From: Ancylobacter amanitiformis
GTDB taxonomy: Bacteria > Pseudomonadota > Alphaproteobacteria > Rhizobiales > Xanthobacteraceae
Direction of reading: 5' to 3'
NCBI RefSeq assembly: GCF_030814815.1
Contig: NZ_JAUSVR010000007.1
Location: 62,001-126,000, forward strand
DNA length: 64,000 bases
How positions within the stretch are numbered: position 1 is the first letter of the stretch; every line of letters begins with the position of its first letter. A model generated the notes under the pieces. That model was given only the letters and a program-made list of their open reading frames with translations. It did no database searches and had not been told where the DNA came from. Positions 42,982-52,426 of this stretch are shown here, piece after piece. A program made the translations under genes and the position numbers.

Positions 42982-44565
42982 ATGACATCGCTCAACGCCA
43001 ACGCGCTCGATCGCGTCATCGCGGATCTGCCGCGCCGCTACCCCGGCCCGGGCGGGGCGGTGGCGGTGGTGAAGGATGGCGTGCCGATCGTGCGCCATGG
43101 CTGGGGCTTCGCCAATCTGGAGACGCGCCAGCCCTATACTCCGGCGACCATCGCGCCGCTGTGCTCCATTACCAAGCAGTTCACCTGCGCGACGCTGCTC
43201 GACGTGGCGCCCGACCCCGCCGTGCTCGATCCGCTGATCGCCGCCCAGCTGCCGCGGCTCGAAGGCGAGAAGCCGACGACGCTCGACCTCGCCAACAACC
43301 AGTCGGGCCTGCGGGACTATTGGGCGCTGAGCGTGCTGTGCGGGGCGATGCCCGAGGGCGCGTTCCGCCCGGCCGATGCGGTGCATCTGATCGGGCTCAC
43401 GCGCAGCCTGCATTTCCGCGCGGGCACGGCCTATTCCTATTCCAACGGCAATTTCCGCATGCTGGCTCTCGCCGTGGAGCAGGCCAGCGGCCGCGCGTTC
43501 GGCGATCTGCTGGCCGAGCGGCTGGTCGGGCCGGCGGGAATGGAAACGGCGGTGTTCGGCCCGGAGACCGGCGCGCTGCCGGGCGGGGCGACCGGCTATG
43601 AGGGCACGGTTTCCACGGGCTGGCGGCCGGGAATCAACCGCCTGCACTGGGCCGGCGATGCGGGCCTGTGCGCCTCGCTCGACGACATGATCGCCTGGGA
43701 GCGCTTTATCGACCGCACGCGCGAGGATCCCGACAGCCCCTACCAGCGCCTGTGCCGCCCGCCCGCCACGTTCCGGGACGGGTCGCCGGCCGGCTACCAC
43801 CTCGGCCTCATCCGCCGCGCCCGCTGGGGGCGGGCGATGAGCGGGCATGGCGGGGCGATCCGCGGCTGGCGGCTGGCGCGCCATTGGGTGCCTTCCGAGC
43901 GGCTCTCCGTCGCCATCGCCTTCAATCATGAGAGCGACAGCTTCGGTGCCGCCATGCAGGTGATCGCCGCCGCTTTGGGCGAGAGCGACCGGCCCGCGCC
44001 CTCCGTGGCATCGGCCGCCTGGGGTTTCGCCGGAAGCTTTCTCGACGAGCGAACCGGCCTTCTGCTGGAGGTCGCCGTCAATGCCGACGGCACGCTCGCG
44101 GCCACCTATGATGGCGGGGCGGAGCCGCTCAGCGTCGGCGAGGACGGCGTCGCGCGCGGGCTCGACATGACCCTGACGCGGCAGGTGGAGGGCATTCTCA
44201 TCGAGCGGCCGGGCGACGCCGTACGCATGCTGGCCCGCCCGCTCGCCCGGCCGCACGAGCCCGGCGTGGGCGCCGCCATGGCCGGGCTCTACCGCTCGGC
44301 GGAGCTGGAATCGGAGATGGAGATCGTGGATGCCGGCGGCAGCTGGTTCGCCGGCTTTCGTGGTTTCCTCGGCGCCGGCCCGATGATGGCGCTGACGCCG
44401 GTGGGCGAGGACGTGTGGCGGCTGGCCTGCCACCGTTCGCTCGATGCGCCCGCTCCCGGCGACTGGACGCTGCGGCTGAGCCGCTCGGCGAGCGGAGCCG
44501 TGACGGGTGCACGCGTCGGCTGCTGGCTCGCTCGCGACGTCGCCTTCGACCGCACGGGCGGCTAG
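42982..44565 (+). CDS. dap: D-aminopeptidase, serine beta-lactamase fold
   Basis: 527 residues (Ochrobactrum anthropi enzyme about 520). Catalytic S62-I-T-K65 and Y153 in SYSN fall at the numbers described for that enzyme; HGG near residue 290 is the third motif. The beta-lactamase-like domain (1-330) is followed by two beta-barrel domains, as in D-aminopeptidase (EC 3.4.11.19), which releases N-terminal D-amino acids such as D-Ala from peptides. No signal peptide, so cytoplasmic. Probably co-transcribed with the M32 carboxypeptidase. Confidence 0.9.
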   Translation: MTSLNANALDRVIADLPRRYPGPGGAVAVVKDGVPIVRHGWGFANLETRQPYTPATIAPLCSITKQFTCATLLDVAPDPAVLDPLIAAQLPRLEGEKPTTLDLANNQSGLRDYWALSVLCGAMPEGAFRPADAVHLIGLTRSLHFRAGTAYSYSNGNFRMLALAVEQASGRAFGDLLAERLVGPAGMETAVFGPETGALPGGATGYEGTVSTGWRPGINRLHWAGDAGLCASLDDMIAWERFIDRTREDPDSPYQRLCRPPATFRDGSPAGYHLGLIRRARWGRAMSGHGGAIRGWRLARHWVPSERLSVAIAFNHESDSFGAAMQVIAAALGESDRPAPSVASAAWGFAGSFLDERTGLLLEVAVNADGTLAATYDGGAEPLSVGEDGVARGLDMTLTRQVEGILIERPGDAVRMLARPLARPHEPGVGAAMAGLYRSAELESEMEIVDAGGSWFAGFRGFLGAGPMMALTPVGEDVWRLACHRSLDAPAPGDWTLRLSRSASGAVTGARVGCWLARDVAFDRTGG

Positions 44566-44686
44566 TTCCGCCGACCGAGCGAGCCGACCGAATGCGCCGT
44601 CACCGCGAGCCGGTGCATTGAGGCTTGCCGGCAAAGCCGCGATGATGCGCCCCCAAGCCCGCGCGGGGCCGGAGATTCGTTTCCTC

Positions 44687-45667
44687 ATGCTCAACCGCCT
44701 GCTGCGCCACCCGGTCATGCTCATTGTCGGCGTCGTGGTGGGGCTGTTCGCTCTTTACGAGATCAGCGTTCGCTATGTCGCCTATACGGCGGACGCCTAC
44801 GTGATGAGCAATGTCATCGTCCTGTCCTCCGAGATCGAAGGGCCGATTTCCACGCTGGCGGTGCAGAACAACCAGCCGGTGGAGGCCGGGCAGCTGCTGT
44901 TCGAGATCGAGAAGACGCCCTACCGTCTCAAGGTGCAGCAGACGCAGGCGGCGCTGGCGCAGGCCGAGGCGGACCTTGATCTGGCGCGGGACGAGGTGAA
45001 GGCCTCGCAGGCCGGCGTCGGTTCCGCGCAGGCGGTGCTGACCAATGCGCAGGCCCAGCTCGGGCGCATCAAGTCGCTCAACAATGAGGGCTTCTCCACC
45101 GAGGCCAGTCTCGACGTCGCCACCCGTGATGTCGCCACCGCCACCGCCAACGTGCTCACCGCGCAGGCCGCGCTGGACGTCGCCAACCGCCGCGTCGCGG
45201 TGGCCGGCGCCGTCATCGCCTCGGCGCAGGCCGATCTTGCGCGGGCGCAGTACGAGTTCTCCAAGACCACGGTGACGGCGCCCAGCGCGGGGCGCGTCGC
45301 GCCCTTCGTCACCCGCAAGGGGGATTATCTCCAGCCCGGCACGGAGGTTCTGGCCGTGGTGACCGGGGATCGGCGTCGCGTGGTCGCCAATGTGTTCGAG
45401 CGCCATCTCGCGCGCATCCGCCTCGGCCAGCATGTGTGGCTGACGCTGGGCTCGGACCCCTGGGTGATCCACCACGGCCGGGTCAGCGGCATCGCCGCGG
45501 GAATCTCGCGCTCGCCGAACAATCCGCAGGTCGTGCCCTATATCGAGCCGACCACCGACTGGGTGCGGCTGCCGCGCCGTTTCCCCATCGAGATCACGCT
45601 TGACGAATGGCCGGCGGATCTCGGCCTGTTCAACGGCGCGGATGCCCGCGTCCTGATCCGGTTCTGA
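44687..45667 (+). CDS. HlyD-family membrane fusion protein (AaeA-like)
   Basis: 326 residues. A single N-terminal transmembrane helix (residues 10-30), a lipoyl half-motif (ISTLAVQNNQPVEAGQLLFEIE), a long coiled coil (about 70-170, Ala/Gln-rich) and the second lipoyl half (TVTAPSAGRVAPFVTRKGDYLQPG). This is the periplasmic adaptor of an efflux pump. ATG 44687 is chosen; in-frame ATGs at 44642 and 44645 are alternatives. Two bases separate it from the FUSC gene, matching AaeA-AaeB-type efflux of aromatic carboxylic acids. Confidence 0.85.
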   Translation: MLNRLLRHPVMLIVGVVVGLFALYEISVRYVAYTADAYVMSNVIVLSSEIEGPISTLAVQNNQPVEAGQLLFEIEKTPYRLKVQQTQAALAQAEADLDLARDEVKASQAGVGSAQAVLTNAQAQLGRIKSLNNEGFSTEASLDVATRDVATATANVLTAQAALDVANRRVAVAGAVIASAQADLARAQYEFSKTTVTAPSAGRVAPFVTRKGDYLQPGTEVLAVVTGDRRRVVANVFERHLARIRLGQHVWLTLGSDPWVIHHGRVSGIAAGISRSPNNPQVVPYIEPTTDWVRLPRRFPIEITLDEWPADLGLFNGADARVLIRF

Positions 45668-45669
45668 CG

Positions 45670-46671
45670 ATGGATGACGTCACCCGGCAGGCATTCGCCA
45701 CGGCCACGGGTGTTCTGGCCGCCGTCTATCTCGCGCTGTGGATGCACCTGCAGGATCCCTACTGGGCGGCGCTGAGCGTGCTGATCATCGCCAATGTCGA
45801 TCGCGACGCGCTGTTCACCAAGGGCGTGCTGCGCATGGCCGGCACCACGGCCGGCATCGCTCTCGGCTATTCCATCGGCCAATGGATGGAGGGTCAGCAA
45901 TGGCTGCAGCTGGCGCTCGTGGCGGTGGCGGCGGCGATCGGCACCTATGGCCGCCAGCGCAGCGCCTATGGCTACGCCTGGTTCTATGGCGCGCTGACCT
46001 TCGCGCTGCTCATCCTCTACACCCTGGTGCAGCCGCAGGACCTGTATCAGTTCGCGCATTACCGCTTCTACGAGATCCTCATCGGCGTGGTCTGCGGCAC
46101 GCTGTCGAGCTGGGCGCTGGGACCGCGCGCGGGCGGACTGCCCGCCCATATCGTGGCGCAGGCGGCAGGCTCCTCCGCCGAGAATGCCCGGCGCCAGTCC
46201 TTCGTCGCCGCGCTGGGGGCTGCGACCATCGTCATCACCTGGGCGCTGTTCGATCTGCCCCAGCTGCCGCAGGTGCTGATTTCCAGCCTCGTCGTGCTGG
46301 ATGCCGACCCGCTGGCCACCCGCCATCGCGGCGCGCAGCGCATTTTCGGCTGCATCATCGGCGGCACCGCCGGCATCGCCGTGGTGATGCTGGACGCGTC
46401 GGGCCAGGCGTGGTGGACGGCGGCGCTGTTCCTGGGCGTCTTCACCTTCGCCCGGCTGCATCTGGCGAAATCGCCGCAGGCCTATATCGGCACGCAGTCG
46501 GCCATCGCCTATCTCGTGACGCTGGTGGGCTCGGGCCCGCCGACCACGCTGGCGCCGCCGATCGACCGGCTGGTCGGGATCGTCATCGGCGTCAGCATCA
46601 TGACTGTGCTGGTCTGGGCGCTGAACCCGCCAAAGCCGGCGCCAAAGCCGGCGCCCGAGGCCGGCGCCTGA
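45670..46671 (+). CDS. FUSC-family inner-membrane efflux protein
   Basis: 333 residues with about nine hydrophobic helices, no large soluble domain. WAALSVLIIANVDRDALFTKGVLRMAGTTAGIALGY is the FUSC signature near the N-terminus and a second related segment (RGAQRIFGCIIGGTAGIAVVML) lies near 220-245. About half the size of E. coli AaeB. Partner of the HlyD-like protein. Confidence 0.85.
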   Translation: MDDVTRQAFATATGVLAAVYLALWMHLQDPYWAALSVLIIANVDRDALFTKGVLRMAGTTAGIALGYSIGQWMEGQQWLQLALVAVAAAIGTYGRQRSAYGYAWFYGALTFALLILYTLVQPQDLYQFAHYRFYEILIGVVCGTLSSWALGPRAGGLPAHIVAQAAGSSAENARRQSFVAALGAATIVITWALFDLPQLPQVLISSLVVLDADPLATRHRGAQRIFGCIIGGTAGIAVVMLDASGQAWWTAALFLGVFTFARLHLAKSPQAYIGTQSAIAYLVTLVGSGPPTTLAPPIDRLVGIVIGVSIMTVLVWALNPPKPAPKPAPEAGA

Positions 46672-46693
46672 GGCCGGCGACCGCTGGAGGAGC

Positions 46694-46716
46694 GGCCGGC
46701 CCGCGGTGGGCCGGCC
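46694..46716. terminator. Hairpin between convergent FUSC and RND genes
   Basis: GGCCGGCCC and GGGCCGGCC form a perfect 9-bp stem around GCGGT. No T-run, so it may be a Rho-assisted or bidirectional terminator. Confidence 0.5.
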
Positions 46717-46792
46717 GGAAAGAGCGATTGTCCCGGCGCCGAGGGGGGCGTATCGGCGCCGGGTCCTGACTTTCCGGCCGGCCGCTCGGGGC

Positions 46793-49700
46793 TCACTCCG
46801 CCGGATGGGCGGCGGGGGCGAGCACCTCGCCGTGCTGGCGCAGCTTGCGGTTGCCCGCGAGACGACGCAGCAGCACATAGAAGACGGGCGTGAGGAACAG
46901 CCCGAAGAAGGTCACGCCGATCATGCCGGCAAAGACCGCGACGCCCATGGCGTGCCGCATCTCGGCGCCCGCGCCGGTGGAGAGCACCAGCGGCAGCACG
47001 CCCATGATGAAGGCGAAGGACGTCATCAGGATCGGCCGCAGCCGCAGGCGGCTCGCCTCGATCGCCGCTTCCACGGGGCTGCGCCCCTGGAATTCCAGCT
47101 CGCGGGCGAATTCGACGATCAGGATCGCGTTCTTCGCCGAGAGGCCCACCAGCACCACCAGCCCGATCTGGGTGAAGATGTTGTTGTCCCCATGGCCGAG
47201 CCACACGCCGAACAGCGCGGCGAGAAGGCCCATCGGCACGATCATGATGATGGCGATCGGCAGGGTGAGGCTCTCATACTGCGCCGCCAGCACGAGGAAG
47301 ACGAGCAGCAGGGCGAGAGGGAACACCAGCACCGCCGAATTGCCGGCGAGGATCTCCTGATAGGTCAGGTCGGTCCATTCATAATCGAAGCCGGGCGGCA
47401 GCACCTCCGCCGCGATCCGCTTGGCCGCGTCCTGCGCCTGGCCCGAGGAAAAACCGGGCGCGGGCGAGGCGTTGAAGTCGGCGGTCAGGAAGCCGTTATA
47501 GCGCTGGGCGCGTTCCGGCCCCGCCGTCATCTCCACCTTGAGCAGGGCAGAGAGCGGGATCATCTCGCCGCTCAGCGAGCGCACCTTCAGCTGGCCGATG
47601 TCCTCCGGCTTGGAGCGGAAGGGCGCGTCGGCCTGGGCGCGCACCGAGTAGGTGCGGCCGAACTTGTTGAAGTCGTTCACATAGAGCGAGCCGAGATAGA
47701 CCTGCAGCGTCTCGAATACCGACTGGATCGGCACGCCGAGCTGGCGGGCCTTGGTGCGGTCCACATTGGCGAAGAGCTGCGGCACGTTGATCTGGAAGGT
47801 GCTGAACTGCCCCACCAGTTCGGGCGCCTGCATGGCCTTGGCCATGAACGCGTTGGTGACATCCGCCAGCGCCTCGTAGCCGCGGCCGGCCCGATCCTCG
47901 ATCTGCAGCTTGAAGCCGCCGACCACGCCGAGGCCCTGCACCGGCGGGGGCGGGAACATGGCGATGAACGCATCCTGGATCGCGCCGTATTTCTTGTTCA
48001 GCGACATGGCGATGGCGCCGGCCGAGAGCGAGGGATCCGTGCGCTCCTCGAACGGCTTCAGCGTCGAGAACACGATGCCGGCATTGGACGAGTTGGAGAA
48101 GCCGGCGATGGACAGGCCGGGGAAGGCGACCGCATTGGCGACGCCCGGCTCGGCCAGCGTGATCTCCGTCATCTTGCGGATGACCTCCTCCGTGCGGTCC
48201 AGCGTGGCACCGTCCGGCAGCTGGGCGAAACCGACCAGATACTGCTTGTCCTGCGCCGGCACGAAGCCCGAGGGTACCGCCTGGAACAGCCACCAGGTGG
48301 CGCCGAGCATCACGATGTAGAAGATCATGACGAGGCTTTTCACCTTCAGCGCCCCGCGCACGCCGCTGCCATAGCCGCTGGATCCGCGCGCGAACACATA
48401 GTTGAAGCCGCGGAAGAACCAGCCGAACAGGAAGTTGATCACCCGCTGCAGCGCATCCGGCTCGGCATGGTGGCCCTTGAGCAGCAGCGCCGCGAGGGCC
48501 GGCGACAGGGTCAGCGAGTTGATCGCCGAGATCACCGTCGAGATGGCGACGGTCAGTGCGAACTGCCGGTAGAACTGGCCCGACAGGCCGGAGATGAAGG
48601 CCAGCGGCACGAACACCGCGATCAGCACCAGCGCGATGGCGATGATGGGACCCGACACCTCGCTCATCGCCCGGTAGGCGGCGTCGCGCGGGGAAAGCCC
48701 GTTCTCAATGTTGCGCTCGACATTCTCCACCACGACAATCGCGTCATCGACGACGATGCCGATGGCCAGCACCAGCCCGAACAGGCTCAGCGCGTTGATC
48801 GAGAAGCCGAATATGTACATCACCGCGAAGGTGCCGACGATCGAGACCGGCACGGCCAGAAGCGGGATGATCGAGGCGCGCCAGGTCTGCAGGAACACCA
48901 CGACGACGATGACGACGAGGAACACCGCCTCGAACAGCGTGTGCACCACGGCCTCGATGGAGGCGTCGACGAAGCGGGTCGTGTCGTAGACGATGGCGTA
49001 GTCGACGCCTTCCGGCATCGTCTTCTTCACCTCTTCCATCGTCTTGCGCACGTTTTCGGCGATTTCCAGCGCATTGGAGCCCGGCGCCTGGAACACGCCG
49101 ATGCCGACCGCCTGCTTGTTGTCGAGCAGCGAGCGCAGCGCGTAATCCGCCGCGCCAAGCTCGATGCGGGCGACGTCGCGCAGCCGCACCACCTGTCCGT
49201 CGGTGCCGGTCTTCACGACGATGTCGCCGAATTCCTCTTCATTCTCCAGCCGGCCCTGCGCGTTGACCGAGAGCTGCAGCTCCACGCCTTCCGCCGCCGG
49301 GGAGGCGCCGACGATGCCGGCCGCCGCCTGCACGTTCTGCGCGCGGATCTCGTTGACCACGTCGCCGGCGGAAAGGCCGTGCTCGGCGATCTTCTGCGGG
49401 TCGAGCCAGACCCGCATCGAGTAGTCGCCAGCGCCGAAAATGTCGATCTGGCCGACGCCCGCGATGCGCGCCAGCCGGTCCTTCACGTTCAGCACGGCGT
49501 AATTGCGCAGATAGGTGATGTCGTAACGGTCATTGGGCGAGACCAGATGCACCACCATGATGAAGTTCGGCGAGCTTTTCGCCGTGGTGAGCCCAAGGCT
49601 GCGCACCTCTTCCGGCAGGCGGGGCTCGGCCTGGGCGACGCGATTCTGCACCAGCTGCGTCGCCTTGTCCGGGTCGGTGCCGAGCTTGAAGGTGACGGTC

Positions 49701-49975
49701 AGCGTCATCACGCCGTCCGTGGTGGCTTGCGAAGACATGTAGAGCATGTCCTCGACGCCGTTGATCTGCTCCTCGATGGGCGTGGCCACCGTCGCCGCGA
49801 TCACCTTGGGGCTGGCACCGGGATATTGCGCGCGCACGATGACCTGTGGCGGCACCACATCGGGATATTCCGAGATGGGCATGACGCGCAGGGCGAGAAG
49901 CCCCGCCACGAAGATGAGCACCGAGAGCACGCCCGCGAAGATCGGCCGGTCGATGAAGAATTTGGACAGATTCAT
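46793..49975 (-). CDS. RND multidrug efflux transporter, HAE1 family (MexF/BpeF-like)
   Basis: 1060 residues, the normal length. FIDRPIFAGVLSVLIFVAGLLAL is TM1; the proton-relay aspartates are in GIVVDDAIVVVENVERNIENGLSPRDAA (TM4); the family motif near VPSGFVPAQDKQYLVGFAQLPDGA and the C-terminal half TMs follow. Exports hydrophobic compounds by proton antiport, together with the adaptor at 50127 and an outer-membrane channel that is not encoded here. A 151-base gap separates it from the adaptor gene. Confidence 0.96.
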   Translation of the reverse strand: MNLSKFFIDRPIFAGVLSVLIFVAGLLALRVMPISEYPDVVPPQVIVRAQYPGASPKVIAATVATPIEEQINGVEDMLYMSSQATTDGVMTLTVTFKLGTDPDKATQLVQNRVAQAEPRLPEEVRSLGLTTAKSSPNFIMVVHLVSPNDRYDITYLRNYAVLNVKDRLARIAGVGQIDIFGAGDYSMRVWLDPQKIAEHGLSAGDVVNEIRAQNVQAAAGIVGASPAAEGVELQLSVNAQGRLENEEEFGDIVVKTGTDGQVVRLRDVARIELGAADYALRSLLDNKQAVGIGVFQAPGSNALEIAENVRKTMEEVKKTMPEGVDYAIVYDTTRFVDASIEAVVHTLFEAVFLVVIVVVVFLQTWRASIIPLLAVPVSIVGTFAVMYIFGFSINALSLFGLVLAIGIVVDDAIVVVENVERNIENGLSPRDAAYRAMSEVSGPIIAIALVLIAVFVPLAFISGLSGQFYRQFALTVAISTVISAINSLTLSPALAALLLKGHHAEPDALQRVINFLFGWFFRGFNYVFARGSSGYGSGVRGALKVKSLVMIFYIVMLGATWWLFQAVPSGFVPAQDKQYLVGFAQLPDGATLDRTEEVIRKMTEITLAEPGVANAVAFPGLSIAGFSNSSNAGIVFSTLKPFEERTDPSLSAGAIAMSLNKKYGAIQDAFIAMFPPPPVQGLGVVGGFKLQIEDRAGRGYEALADVTNAFMAKAMQAPELVGQFSTFQINVPQLFANVDRTKARQLGVPIQSVFETLQVYLGSLYVNDFNKFGRTYSVRAQADAPFRSKPEDIGQLKVRSLSGEMIPLSALLKVEMTAGPERAQRYNGFLTADFNASPAPGFSSGQAQDAAKRIAAEVLPPGFDYEWTDLTYQEILAGNSAVLVFPLALLLVFLVLAAQYESLTLPIAIIMIVPMGLLAALFGVWLGHGDNNIFTQIGLVVLVGLSAKNAILIVEFARELEFQGRSPVEAAIEASRLRLRPILMTSFAFIMGVLPLVLSTGAGAEMRHAMGVAVFAGMIGVTFFGLFLTPVFYVLLRRLAGNRKLRQHGEVLAPAAHPAE

Positions 49976-50126
49976 AGCGTCCTCCCCCCAAGGAGGCGTT
50001 GCCAGCCAGCGCTGGATTCAGAGCCTTCCCGGCGAACGCCTGTTCAGCGGGACGACTCCAAGTGTTGCTACAACGCGTTTTCGTCACGCGAACCGGAATT
50101 CACGCCGCGCGAAAACGCTTCAGAGG

Positions 50127-51437
50127 TCAGCGCGCGGCGACCGAGGTGGCGTCGTCCGCCGGCTTGGCGGTGGAAGCGGTTTCCATGGGCACGGTCTCCG
50201 GCGCGAGCAGCGCGCCGGGACGCACACGCTGCAGGCCGTTCACGACGATGCGCTCGCCTTCCTTGAGCCCGCTGGCGACCACGCGCATGCCCTCGGCCGG
50301 CGCGCCGAGCTTGATCTCGCGATAGGCCGCCTTGTCGTCCGCTCCGACCACGAAGACGAACTTCTTGTCCTGGTCGGTGCCGATGGCGCGCTCGTTGATG
50401 ACGAGGGCGGGCTCGGTATGGGCACGGCCCATGCGGACCCGGGCGAACTGGCCGGGAACGAGCCGGCCGTCCTTGTTGTCGAACACCGCACGCAGGCGGA
50501 AGGTGCCGGTGGCGGTTTCGACCTGGTTGTCGACCAGCTGCAGATGGCCGGTCGCCGGCTTGCCGCCGGTGGTCGCGGTGACGATCTCGACCGGGATGCG
50601 GGCAATCTCGCCCAGCACGTCGCCGGCGCCGAGCGTGGCGAGCGCTTCGCCGACCGCGCTTTCATCGGCCGCGAAGCCGACATAGATCGGATCGACCGAA
50701 ACCAGCGTGGTCAGCACCGGCGAGGTCGGGCCGGCGGCGACGAGGTTGCCGACCGTGACGTCGATGCGGCCGACGCGGCCGTCCACCGGCGCACGCACCT
50801 CGGTATAGCTGAGGTCGAGCTTGGCGGTCTGCACCGCGGCCTCGGCGGCGCGCAGATTGGCCTCGCCCTCGCGATAGGCATTGGTGCGCTGGTCGAGGTC
50901 GCGCACCGAGACGACGCGGTTGTCGACCAGCTGCTTGCCGCGATCCACCTCGTTTTTCGTGAAGTCGACCTGCGCCTCGGCGGCCTGACGCATCGCCTCG
51001 GCGCGGTTGAGCGCGGCCTGGTAGGGATCGGGATCGATGGTGACGAGCAGGTCGCCCTGCTTCACCAGCGCGCCCTCGCGGAAATGGATGGCCTTGACCG
51101 CGCCGGCGACACGCGGGCGCACATCCACCCGCTCGACCGCCTGGAGGCGGCCGGAGAACTCGTCCCACTTCATGGTGTCGCGGTTCTTCAAGACCGCGAC
51201 CGAGACCGGCACGCCCTGCGGCGCCTGGGCCTGCGCGGGGGCGGGGTCGGTGGCGAGCGCCGCGCTGATCGGCCAGGCAAACCACACGGCGGCGGCGGTG
51301 GCTGCGGTGGCGAGGCTGATGGCAAGGCCGGCATCGTGCCGGCGGCGGCGGGAGCTTTGTCCGGCACGGTCGCGGGCGATTTCGGCGCGTACGATCTCCG
51401 GCACGGCGACATGGTTGCGGGTGCGATCATCGGTCAT
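50127..51437 (-). CDS. RND periplasmic adaptor (MexE/AcrA-like)
   Basis: 436 residues. An unusually long cytoplasmic leader (about 38 residues) precedes one hydrophobic helix (about 39-62). Then come lipoyl halves (RPRVAGAVKAIHFREGALVKQGDLLVTID and RAPVDGRVGRIDVTVGNLVAAG), a coiled coil and beta-barrel. Adaptor linking the RND pump to an outer-membrane protein. Sixteen bases follow the hydrolase gene, so it belongs to the same operon. Confidence 0.93.
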   Translation of the reverse strand: MTDDRTRNHVAVPEIVRAEIARDRAGQSSRRRRHDAGLAISLATAATAAAVWFAWPISAALATDPAPAQAQAPQGVPVSVAVLKNRDTMKWDEFSGRLQAVERVDVRPRVAGAVKAIHFREGALVKQGDLLVTIDPDPYQAALNRAEAMRQAAEAQVDFTKNEVDRGKQLVDNRVVSVRDLDQRTNAYREGEANLRAAEAAVQTAKLDLSYTEVRAPVDGRVGRIDVTVGNLVAAGPTSPVLTTLVSVDPIYVGFAADESAVGEALATLGAGDVLGEIARIPVEIVTATTGGKPATGHLQLVDNQVETATGTFRLRAVFDNKDGRLVPGQFARVRMGRAHTEPALVINERAIGTDQDKKFVFVVGADDKAAYREIKLGAPAEGMRVVASGLKEGERIVVNGLQRVRPGALLAPETVPMETASTAKPADDATSVAAR

Positions 51438-51453
51438 GGCAAATCTCCCGGCC

Positions 51454-52281
51454 TCAGGCCTGAACAGTGCGGACGGCGGCGGCAGGTGCGGGCGCCGTCA
51501 GGAATGTGGTGAACAGCGGCAGCAGCGTCTGCGCCCAGAGGGGCAGGCTGGCCGCATCCGGCGGGCCGTCGGGCGGCCAGTCGGGGGGATCAGAAACGAC
51601 ATGGCTCTGCACCGGCACGCCACACCTGCCGAGGCGCTGGCCATATTCGACGCTCTCATCATGCGTCGGACAATCGTCCGAGGTGAGGATGAGCGCGGGG
51701 GCGATGCCGCCCAGGCGCCGCGAACCCAGCGGCACGGCATAGGGGTGGGCCGCCTTGTCGGCGCTGCCGAGATAGAAATGCCAGCCATCCGCCCATTTGC
51801 AGCCCGCCTCGCCCACGGCCGCGGCACGGATCGAGTGCGAGCCGAGGCACGGATCCAGCATGGGCGAAATGAGGATCTGCCCGGCAATGGGCGGGCGGTG
51901 CTGATCGCGCGCCATCAGCGTGAGGGCAGTGGCGATGTTGGCCCCCGCCTCCTCGCCGGCCACGAACAGCCGGGCGCCGCGGCCCGCCCAGCGCGCCCGC
52001 TGGCGATAGAGCAGGTCGAGCGCGGCGAAGCTCACATTGAGCGCGGCGGGAAAGGGATGCTCGGGGGCCAGCGGATAATCGACGGAGACGACCACCGCGC
52101 CGGCCTCGGCCATGGTACGGCAGATCATGGCGCTGCAGTCGAGATCGCCGCAGGTGAACGTGCCGCCATGCAGGTGCAGCACGAGCGGGGTCGGGCGCAG
52201 CGCCGCGCCGGCCCGGTAGACACGGACCGGCAATACCGTCCCGTCCAGATCCAGCTTGTCCTCGGTCCACAGCGCCGACAT
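51454..52281 (-). CDS. Alpha/beta-hydrolase (HSL-like) with nucleophile Ser replaced by Glu
   Basis: 275 residues. The oxyanion motif HLHGGTF is intact, but the nucleophile elbow reads FVAGEEAGANIA where active members have GDSAG, so serine is replaced by glutamate. SDDCPTHDESVEYGQRL holds a possible acid residue. Esterase activity is therefore unlikely; it may be a binding or regulatory pseudoenzyme, or use a different mechanism. First gene of the RND efflux operon, divergent from a LysR regulator. ATG 52281 is preceded by AGGGTGAG. Confidence 0.75.
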   Translation of the reverse strand: MSALWTEDKLDLDGTVLPVRVYRAGAALRPTPLVLHLHGGTFTCGDLDCSAMICRTMAEAGAVVVSVDYPLAPEHPFPAALNVSFAALDLLYRQRARWAGRGARLFVAGEEAGANIATALTLMARDQHRPPIAGQILISPMLDPCLGSHSIRAAAVGEAGCKWADGWHFYLGSADKAAHPYAVPLGSRRLGGIAPALILTSDDCPTHDESVEYGQRLGRCGVPVQSHVVSDPPDWPPDGPPDAASLPLWAQTLLPLFTTFLTAPAPAAAVRTVQA

Positions 52282-52392
52282 GTCGCTCACCCTGGAAATC
52301 GGGGCGCGCGGAGGCTCCCGGATCTCACCTGTTGCAGTGCGGCGAAACTTAGTCTCGTGCTCAGGGTGAAAAAATAGCTGAATCTGGATTAC

Positions 52393-52414
52393 ATTGTTCA
52401 CCTATGGAAACAAT
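52393..52414. promoter_or_regulatory. Palindrome ATTGTT-N10-AACAAT, candidate LysR operator
   Basis: A 22-base interrupted palindrome with T-N11-A geometry in the 145-base gap between the hydrolase/RND operon and its divergent LysR gene; it ends 12 bases before the LysR start. Expected for auto- and cross-regulation. Confidence 0.6.
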
Positions 52415-52426
52415 GGCGAGGTTGTC

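Noticed and set aside
41173-44724. 1183-codon open frame on the minus strand
   Set aside because: It is antisense to the M32 carboxypeptidase and D-aminopeptidase genes, which have family motifs and ribosome sites. Long antisense frames are expected at this GC content, and its translation is low-complexity Arg/Ala/Gly.
50075-50118. Inverted repeat GCGTTTTCG / CGAAAACGC between RND and adaptor genes as a terminator
   Set aside because: Arms are 26 bases apart with no T-run, and both flanking genes appear to be in one operon; possibly an attenuator, but unsupported.
46706-50266. 1186-codon open frame on the plus strand
   Set aside because: Antisense shadow of the RND transporter gene; His/Arg/Asp-rich translation without any domain.
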